A stretch of 36,614 nucleotides of DNA from contig NZ_BMXN01000010.1 in the NCBI RefSeq assembly GCF_014651775.1, positions 1 through 36,614 of the forward strand, written 5' to 3'. Of this stretch, positions 31,111-36,614 are shown one piece after another (the first letter of the stretch is position 1; every line of letters starts with the position of its first letter). The stretch comes from Vreelandella hamiltonii (GTDB lineage: Bacteria > Pseudomonadota > Gammaproteobacteria > Pseudomonadales > Halomonadaceae). A program made the translations under genes and the position numbers. The notes under the pieces were generated by a model that worked only from the letters and a program-made list of their open reading frames with translations, did no database searches and was not told the DNA's origin.

Positions 31111-32436
31111 TTACAGCATAAGCAGCCCTGGAAACAGCAGGATCAGTAGCAAGACAAATAGTTGGATGGCGATGAAGGGCAGCACGCCTCGATAAATATC
31201 CAGGGTAGCAACGCGATCACCCACGGCCCCTTTCAAATAGAAGAGTGATACGCCGAACGGGGGAGTGAGAAAGGAAGTCTGCAAATTGATTGCAAACAGA
31301 ATGGCAAACCACACCAGTAGCGCTCCACCGGTAAGCCCATTCGACAGCTCCAACTGGGTGATGATAGGCACAAAGATAGGCATCAGAATCAAGGATATTT
31401 CTAGCCAGTCCAGGAAGAACCCCAGCACAAAGACCAGCAATAGAATGAGGATTAACACGCTCCAGCTGCCTCCCCCCATCAGCCCCAAGCTACTGCGAAT
31501 TAAGCCATCACCGCCGACCCCTTTAAAAATTAGCGAGAAGCAGGTCGCCGTAATGACCAACATCATGATCATCGCAGTGGAGACCACGGTCTCCCTCGCC
31601 GCCGTCATTACTGATCCCACATCAATTTTCTGCATGACAGCGGCAAACCCCACCACCGCCAGCACGCCCACACCGCTGGCCTCCGTAGGTGTCGCCACCC
31701 CATAGATAATGGTGCCAAGCACAACGGGGATCAGTACGAGGAAAGGGAACAACGCCAGCAGGCTGCGCCAAACGCCAGCGCTTTGCTGCTCGTCCGGGCG
31801 CTTGATATCCGTTAAAGGCGAACGCCGCTGCCCCCATGCGAGAGCAAGCGAATAGAGGGTGTAGAGCAGTAGCAGCAAAGCACTCGGGATCAAGGCAGCC
31901 TTGAACAGATGGCCGACGGGCACCGACACCAAGCTGGATAGAATGATCAGCATAACGGAAGGCGGCATCAGAATGGCGAGCGTGCCCGAGGCTGAGATTA
32001 GCCCCGCCGACGCCGATGCTGAGTAGCCAGCATCGAGCATTCGAGGCAGCGCCAGTACCGCAAGCAGGACAACGGAAGCGCCAACAACGCCGGTGGTGGC
32101 TGCCATCAAGCCTCCGATGAACAGCACCGTCAGCGCGAGATGGCCAGGAAGCCTGCGCAGCAAGCGTTCGCTAACGCGGAAAGCATCGCGGGCCAAGCCG
32201 GTGCGCTCTAACAGCAACCCCATCATGATGAACATCGGGATGGCAACGTAGAGCCAGTTGCTCAGCGCGTTCGCGTACACGCGCGTCAACATGAGATTGG
32301 AGAAGGCCAAGGGGAGGTCTGAAAACAACAGAAAAATGGCCGACACCCCACCCAACACAAGTGCCACCGGATAGCCCGACAAAATACCCGCGAATAGCAG
32401 CAGCACCATGGAGAGTGGCATCCAGTGTTCAAGCAT
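31111..32436 (-). CDS. dctM: TRAP transporter large permease DctM
   Basis: Catalytic membrane subunit of the TRAP transporter, 441 residues with about twelve membrane segments. Typical DctM features are PMFIMMGLLLERTGLARDAF, GVVGASVVLLAVLALPRML, SASGTLAILMPPSVMLII, and the C-terminal QTSFLTPPFGVSLFYLKGA. It couples Na+ entry to uptake of the ligand brought by DctP. Its start overlaps the end of dctQ by eight bases. Confidence 0.95.
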   Translation of the reverse strand: MLEHWMPLSMVLLLFAGILSGYPVALVLGGVSAIFLLFSDLPLAFSNLMLTRVYANALSNWLYVAIPMFIMMGLLLERTGLARDAFRVSERLLRRLPGHLALTVLFIGGLMAATTGVVGASVVLLAVLALPRMLDAGYSASASAGLISASGTLAILMPPSVMLIILSSLVSVPVGHLFKAALIPSALLLLLYTLYSLALAWGQRRSPLTDIKRPDEQQSAGVWRSLLALFPFLVLIPVVLGTIIYGVATPTEASGVGVLAVVGFAAVMQKIDVGSVMTAARETVVSTAMIMMLVITATCFSLIFKGVGGDGLIRSSLGLMGGGSWSVLILILLLVFVLGFFLDWLEISLILMPIFVPIITQLELSNGLTGGALLVWFAILFAINLQTSFLTPPFGVSLFYLKGAVGDRVATLDIYRGVLPFIAIQLFVLLLILLFPGLLML

Positions 32437-32977
32437 GATCCGAGCTCCCTGACATCAATAACCAGGTTCGTTTCACTAACAGATACACCAGCACCGCCAA
32501 AAACAGGGTGATACCGACAGGCAGAGTGGCCTTGATAACGTATATGTCCGTCAGCCCCCCATCTGTCGAGCGCTCACTGGTCAGGTAGGCACGCTCGGCA
32601 AACCGATAAGCGGGCAGCAGTAGCAACGCAAAGAAAGGGATACCGAACAGTGTATGCCCGACAATATCGATCCCATGCCGATAGCGTGCCGATAGACGGG
32701 AGTGAAACACATCAACCCTAACGTGCCGATCCAGCAGCATGACCGGGGCGATAGCCATCATGATGGCTACTGCAAAAAGCAGCACCTGTAACCCCATCAG
32801 AGAGTTGAACGTAATGGCTCCCCCCACCAGCCAATGGGGCGTTTCAAACGCAATGAGTTGCGACACTCCCAACAGGTGCATCAACACCCCCGCGCCGATG
32901 ACAACGGCGATCAGTAACAGGCAGAAGCCACAAAGGTTTAGAATCGACTCACAGAGTTTTGCTTTGACGGCATACAT
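32429..32977 (-). CDS. dctQ: TRAP transporter small permease DctQ
   Basis: Small membrane subunit of about four helices, 182 residues, with LLDRHVRVDVFHSRLSARYRH being the characteristic DctQ cytoplasmic segment (hRVDvf). It packs beside DctM. It is 24 bases after the reductase gene and overlaps dctM, so transport and ring hydroxylation genes are in one operon. Confidence 0.92.
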   Translation of the reverse strand: MYAVKAKLCESILNLCGFCLLLIAVVIGAGVLMHLLGVSQLIAFETPHWLVGGAITFNSLMGLQVLLFAVAIMMAIAPVMLLDRHVRVDVFHSRLSARYRHGIDIVGHTLFGIPFFALLLLPAYRFAERAYLTSERSTDGGLTDIYVIKATLPVGITLFLAVLVYLLVKRTWLLMSGSSDHA

Positions 32978-33001
32978 ACGGTTTCCCTTTACGCTGGCGG
33001 A

Positions 33002-33958
33002 TCAAAGGTCGATGACGAGACGTGCGCTTTTGGCCCTGGAGCAGCACACGGCAATCTGGTCGTTATCTTCCTTTTCTTCTTCGCTGAGAAAGTGGTCACG
33101 GTGATCGGGAGTACCCTCCAAAACCTCGCAGATACAGGTGCCGCAAACCCCTTCTTCACAGGAAACATTGACCTTGACGCCCGCCGCCCTGAGCGCCTGG
33201 GCGATGGACATGCCCTCTTCCACCTGAACGGTGACGCCGCTGGCAACCGCCTCCACTTCAAAGGCGGCACCGCTGGTATCCACTTCTGCAGAGAAGTACT
33301 CTGAATGCACACGGCTCTGTGACCACTCCGCCTGACGGGCAGCATTAATCACCCAGTCCATAAAACCGGTGGGGCCGCATACATAGAGGTGGGTCTGGTC
33401 GGGTTGTGACGCCAGCAACGTCTCTATTTCCAGCCGCTGGGAGGCCTCCCCATCATCGAAGTGCATCACTAACGCATCGCCAAAGGCAGACTCAAGCTCA
33501 TCAATAAAAGCTGCCTTGTCACGCCCACGGCAGCAGTAATGCAACGCGAAGGAGCGTCCGGCATCGCGCAGCTCGTACGCCATGGCAATCATTGGCGTAA
33601 TACCGATGCCACCGCCCACCAACAGGCTATGGGGTGCCGATCCATCCAGCGGGAATAGATTGCGTGGCACGCCAACCTTCACTTGGACACCTTCGTGTAG
33701 GCGTTCGTGTACTGCCTTGGATCCTCCCCTCGAAGCGGGGTCGAGCAGCACCCCGAGCCGATAACGGTGGCGCTCCCCTGGGGAGTTACTCAGCGAGTAT
33801 TGGCGCACCAGCCCTTCATCAAGGTGAATATCAATGTGGGCGCCTGCTTCAAAGGCAGGCAGATCAGCGCCACTCTCAGCAGCCAGATCGATCACTGAGA
33901 TCTCATTGGTATGAAGTTCGCGGCGCACAACGCGCAGGGTTATGATGTCATCTTGCAT
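33002..33958 (-). CDS. Dioxygenase reductase, VanB/PDR type
   Basis: Electron donor of the adjacent ring-hydroxylating dioxygenase. 318 residues in the order flavin domain (RQYSLSNSPGERHRYRLGV), NAD domain (GGGIGITPMIAMAYEL, VCGPTGFMDWVI) and C-terminal plant-type [2Fe-2S] domain (CEEGVCGTCICEVLEG, then a last Cys in IAVCCSRA). This is the phthalate dioxygenase reductase/VanB order, opposite to BenC. ATG 33956-33958 has TGGAG six bases upstream; an ATG two codons earlier is also possible. It is fourth in the order alpha-beta-SDR-reductase, which matches iacF in indole-acetate clusters. Confidence 0.93.
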   Translation of the reverse strand: MQDDIITLRVVRRELHTNEISVIDLAAESGADLPAFEAGAHIDIHLDEGLVRQYSLSNSPGERHRYRLGVLLDPASRGGSKAVHERLHEGVQVKVGVPRNLFPLDGSAPHSLLVGGGIGITPMIAMAYELRDAGRSFALHYCCRGRDKAAFIDELESAFGDALVMHFDDGEASQRLEIETLLASQPDQTHLYVCGPTGFMDWVINAARQAEWSQSRVHSEYFSAEVDTSGAAFEVEAVASGVTVQVEEGMSIAQALRAAGVKVNVSCEEGVCGTCICEVLEGTPDHRDHFLSEEEKEDNDQIAVCCSRAKSARLVIDL

Positions 33959-33974
33959 GGTCATCTCCAGATGC

Positions 33975-34733
33975 TCAGCGCATGTAAATGCCGCCATTGA
34001 CGTCCCAGCAGGCACCGTTTACAAAAGCCGCCTGAGGGCTGGCAAGAAAGCTCACCATTTGCGCGACCAGCTCAGGGGAGCCCAGCTTGCCTACGGGGAT
34101 ATTGGCAAGCGCTTTATCCAGGTTGTCACCGAGTACCTCACGCACCATCGGGGTATCCAGTGGCCCCGGCGCAATGGCGTTGCAGGTCACCCCGTCCGCC
34201 GCCAGATCGCGGGCAAAAATCTTGGTCAAGGTCAGAATGGCGCCCTTGGAGGCGGCATAATGAGCGCCAGTGGCGGTACCGCCGTTCTGCCCTGCCAGCG
34301 ACGCCAGGTTGACGATGCGCCCATAGCCACGCTCTCTGAAGTGGCGACCAAAAATCTGGCAACCGGCAAAGACACTGCCAGCGTTCGTGGTCATCACTTC
34401 GTTAAATTGGGCGGGGTCAATATCGAACACCCCTTGCACTGCGGTGCGGGCTGCGTTATTGACCAGCACTTCGCAACTGCCCCAGCGGGCGACAATCTTG
34501 TCCAGCACACCCTGGAAATCCTCTGGCTTGGCGACATCGAGGGTCGCGGTCACCGCGGTCTCTCCGGCCAGATCGAGTTCGGATGCCAGCGCTTCGGCGG
34601 GGCCGGTGTCGATATCGGTGATAACGACACGAAACCCCGCCTTATGCAGTGCGCGCACAATGTGAACCCCGAGTCCACGTGCGCCGCCGGTCACCACTGC
34701 GGTCTGAATTTTGTCGGGTAGTGGTACGCTCAT
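33975..34733 (-). CDS. Short-chain dehydrogenase/reductase, probable cis-diol or ring-product dehydrogenase
   Basis: 252 residues: VVTGGARGLGVHIVRAL (cofactor motif), NNAART, catalytic Ser in NLASLAGQ, Tyr and Lys in YAASKGAILTL, and a C-terminal INGACWDVNGG-like segment (FVNGACWDVNGG). Its ATG shares one base with the stop of the beta-subunit gene (TGATG), so the two are coupled. It lies with the dioxygenase and reductase, so it should act on the dioxygenase product or on a nearby alcohol. In indole-acetate clusters the gene at this position is iacE. Confidence 0.88.
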   Translation of the reverse strand: MSVPLPDKIQTAVVTGGARGLGVHIVRALHKAGFRVVITDIDTGPAEALASELDLAGETAVTATLDVAKPEDFQGVLDKIVARWGSCEVLVNNAARTAVQGVFDIDPAQFNEVMTTNAGSVFAGCQIFGRHFRERGYGRIVNLASLAGQNGGTATGAHYAASKGAILTLTKIFARDLAADGVTCNAIAPGPLDTPMVREVLGDNLDKALANIPVGKLGSPELVAQMVSFLASPQAAFVNGACWDVNGGIYMR

Positions 34734-35218
34734 CAGAACAAATAGCTGAACGAATTCAGCACTCCATCAGCGTTGAGTAGACGAACCACCTTCTCCTGAA
34801 GACGGAAGCCGGTATCAGTGGACGTGAGGGTGTAGCGCACATTGGCGGCCCAAATGCGCTGACGCCCAAACTTGTCTTCAACCAGGTGCTCAGCGCATGA
34901 AACGACAACCGTATTGCCATCGACGGCATCGATCACAAAACGAGACAAGGTGCGTACGGTGACGGCAGGGGGTGCCGAAGAGATCGAGAAGCCATCCTGG
35001 AAGCGTTTAATACGATCCCGGCGCATCTTGTCATCGTCGTAACAGAGGTTGAGCACTGCCGCGTAATCGTCGGCATCCTCGATAGGAATGATGTACAAGC
35101 CCTCTGGCTGCCACAGGTCGAGCCAAGCGTCGTACTCTTTTGCGTCCAGAATCGCCGCTTCGTGCCAGATAAACTGCGTGACCTGCCAGAGCAAGCTTTC
35201 ATTGTCGGTTGTGTTCAT
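34733..35218 (-). CDS. Ring-hydroxylating dioxygenase beta subunit
   Basis: 161 residues with the NTF2-like beta-subunit pattern: VTQFIWHEAAILDAKEYDAWLDLW (read in two parts), DDDKMRRDRIKRFQDG, RTLSRFVIDAVDG, and VRYTLTSTDTGFRLQEKVVRL. ATG 35216-35218 is preferred for the AGGAG seven bases upstream; an in-frame ATG ten codons earlier lies inside the alpha gene. It is separated from the alpha-subunit stop by only five bases. Confidence 0.92.
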   Translation of the reverse strand: MNTTDNESLLWQVTQFIWHEAAILDAKEYDAWLDLWQPEGLYIIPIEDADDYAAVLNLCYDDDKMRRDRIKRFQDGFSISSAPPAVTVRTLSRFVIDAVDGNTVVVSCAEHLVEDKFGRQRIWAANVRYTLTSTDTGFRLQEKVVRLLNADGVLNSFSYLF

Positions 35219-35223
35219 TTCGT

Positions 35224-36498
35224 TCACTCCTGCATCATCCGTTTCCACATCGCATAGGCGGCACGCATGCCCGTTTCATCCGATACATGACCACGTGGCC
35301 CTGCCTCGCCCGGCACTTCTTTCTCGATGCCGCGATTGACCAGAATCGGCAGTTCGGCACCGCCATCGACCCCCCGCTGGATTCGCTCCCAGACCTCGGC
35401 ATCGTCGGGAGAACCAAAGCCCATGGGGCCCTGAAAGTGTTCATGCAAGCGCAGGCGTACGCGATTGGCGATGTCGGGACCTCCCTCCATACCAATGGCA
35501 ATGTGGCGAATATCCGTTTTATCGACAGCAACTGGCGTCAACACCCGGAAGAAGGCCATTGAGCACGCCACGTTGGGGAACAGATTAAGGTTGAACCCGG
35601 AGCCACCTACCGCGCGCACAATGCGGCGGACTTGATCTTCCGGGTAGCCTTCGTCGCGCAGCGCCTGCGCCAGCTCTGCAAAACGCTCTGGAATCTTGCG
35701 ATCGAGATCCTCCTCTAGATCGACGAGTTCGGGAATCATGACCATGACGGAGTGACCGTTACCCAGGTCTTCAACGAAGCCTTCGCCATCAAGGAAGGTG
35801 AACGTCTTTTCAGCTTCCTCATCGAGGGATTGCAGGAAGGATTTATGCACGATCGGAAAGTGATAGGCGTCGGTGGTGTTCTCGAGCTGAACTTTCCAGT
35901 TCATTGGCACCGAAAACTGATGTTCGCCAAGGGTTTTTACGGGGTATCCACCACCCTGTTTCATAAACAGATCGATCCACTTCTTGGCAGCCCCCAGGAA
36001 GTCTTCCAATGGCTCAATACCCTCGTTGAAAGTGGCGAAGACCATGCCCTGATAGCTTTCAACGCGTAGCTTGAGCATCCCATGCTGTGACTTATCGAAA
36101 TCATCGCCATACTGCTCGGGATTCGGCAAAGCACGCAGACTGCCATCGAGTCCATAGCCCCAACCGTGATAAGGGCATTGGAAAGATGAGGTCTTGCCCT
36201 TGTGAACCTCGCACACCGTCGCTGCCCTGTGGCGGCAGCGATTAACCATTACATGGATATTGTCCTTACGGTCACGTACCACGATGACCGGTTCACGACC
36301 TACTTTGGACAGCTTAAAAGACCCCTTATCGGGGATCTCGCTGGTATGCGCGACCCATACCCAGGTGTTACGAAAAATCTTCTCTTGCTCTTGCTCAAAT
36401 AGCTCTGAGCTGGTGTACATCGGGGTCGCAATCTTATCGTTATGGACCAGTTGATCTGGATCGAGCGCGATGTTTTTGACGTCGATTAATTGATTCAT
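35224..36498 (-). CDS. Ring-hydroxylating dioxygenase alpha subunit
   Basis: Catalytic subunit of a Rieske non-haem iron oxygenase, 424 residues. Rieske ligands are C88-x-H90 and C108-x2-H111 (CRHRAATVC, CPYHGW). The mononuclear iron site is in NTTDAYHFPIVHKSF with D210, H213 and H218. It differs clearly from BenA and resembles the 420-430-residue group that includes anthranilate, salicylate 5-hydroxylase and IacC enzymes. With beta, SDR and VanB-type reductase following in that order, an IacC-like role (ring opening of the oxidised indole-acetate ring towards catechol) is one hypothesis; anthranilate or another aromatic acid is equally possible. AGGAG lies before ATG 36496-36498. Confidence 0.93.
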   Translation of the reverse strand: MNQLIDVKNIALDPDQLVHNDKIATPMYTSSELFEQEQEKIFRNTWVWVAHTSEIPDKGSFKLSKVGREPVIVVRDRKDNIHVMVNRCRHRAATVCEVHKGKTSSFQCPYHGWGYGLDGSLRALPNPEQYGDDFDKSQHGMLKLRVESYQGMVFATFNEGIEPLEDFLGAAKKWIDLFMKQGGGYPVKTLGEHQFSVPMNWKVQLENTTDAYHFPIVHKSFLQSLDEEAEKTFTFLDGEGFVEDLGNGHSVMVMIPELVDLEEDLDRKIPERFAELAQALRDEGYPEDQVRRIVRAVGGSGFNLNLFPNVACSMAFFRVLTPVAVDKTDIRHIAIGMEGGPDIANRVRLRLHEHFQGPMGFGSPDDAEVWERIQRGVDGGAELPILVNRGIEKEVPGEAGPRGHVSDETGMRAAYAMWKRMMQE

Positions 36499-36534
36499 TT
36501 TGTTCTCCTCATGCCTAGCCAGCTAATGCTGTCT

Positions 36535-36614
36535 TTATTCAGGTACCACCAACTCACGGCCGATACGCGCTTCGACACGGGCGTATTTCCAGAGCTTATA
36601 GGTGCCGTCCCCCA
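36535..36614 (-). CDS. C-terminal end of an unidentified protein (partial)
   Basis: An open minus-strand frame enters from the right edge and ends TAA at 36537-36535; 25 residues are visible, including YKLWKYARVEARIGRELVV. It is 36 bases upstream of the alpha subunit and is likely the preceding gene of the same operon. I do not recognise it; nothing in the fragment gives a function. Confidence 0.55.
   Translation of the reverse strand, partial: GDGTYKLWKYARVEARIGRELVVPE

Overview
The window looks like a chromosomal catabolic region from a Halomonas-type gammaproteobacterium. This is inferred from GC-rich genes, the catBCA-benABCDE arrangement reported for halophilic aromatic degraders, and TRAP-rich transport. 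I see no rRNA, tRNA or CRISPR. Most genes lie on the minus strand, so transcription runs from high to low coordinates.

Left half (1-17303): a catechol hub. On the minus strand, catB-catC-catA-benA-benB-benC-benD-benE (11655 down to 4042) takes benzoate in (BenE), converts it to catechol (BenABC, BenD), and opens and isomerises catechol to the beta-ketoadipate enol-lactone (CatA, CatB, CatC). A second copy of catA-benA-benB (3538-595) lies beyond benE and is nearly identical at protein level. The duplicated block starts exactly at the catA start codon and ends at the benB stop codon. Both catB and the extra catA are preceded by the same two-part element (ACCAATAT(T/C)GTTT plus ATAC-N7-GTAT, identical spacing), which matches the CatM/BenM-type LysR operator. 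Beside catB sit a NahG-like salicylate hydroxylase and a divergent NahR-like LysR regulator, a second route into catechol. Then comes an operon of a DASS carrier, a beta-keto acid cleavage enzyme (BKACE) and an NTF2-like protein. At the extreme left an ABC solute-binding gene is cut by the end of an IS256-type element.

Middle (17304-19507): an IS481-family element (17675-18750) with terminal repeats, a 6-bp CATAGG target duplication and an amber codon early in its transposase. A MarR gene and a divergent AraC/XylS-type gene follow, separated by a TGGAGA x5 repeat.

Right half (19508-36614): a less familiar catabolic island. From right to left it holds a ring-hydroxylating dioxygenase (alpha, beta), an SDR dehydrogenase, a VanB-type reductase, a TRAP transporter (DctQ, DctM, DctP), a 4-oxalocrotonate-tautomerase-like enzyme, a flavin reductase fused to a MarR-like domain, an NTF2-like protein, a ketopantoate-reductase-like enzyme and a class II aldolase. 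Two further DctP-type binding proteins, close paralogues of each other and without adjacent permeases, flank an IS5-family element and an operon of an octopine-dehydrogenase-family and a 3-hydroxyacyl-CoA-dehydrogenase-family protein. The alpha-beta-SDR-reductase order resembles iacCDEF of indole-acetate degradation, which also ends in catechol; that assignment is a hypothesis. The substrate of the island is not determined by the sequence.
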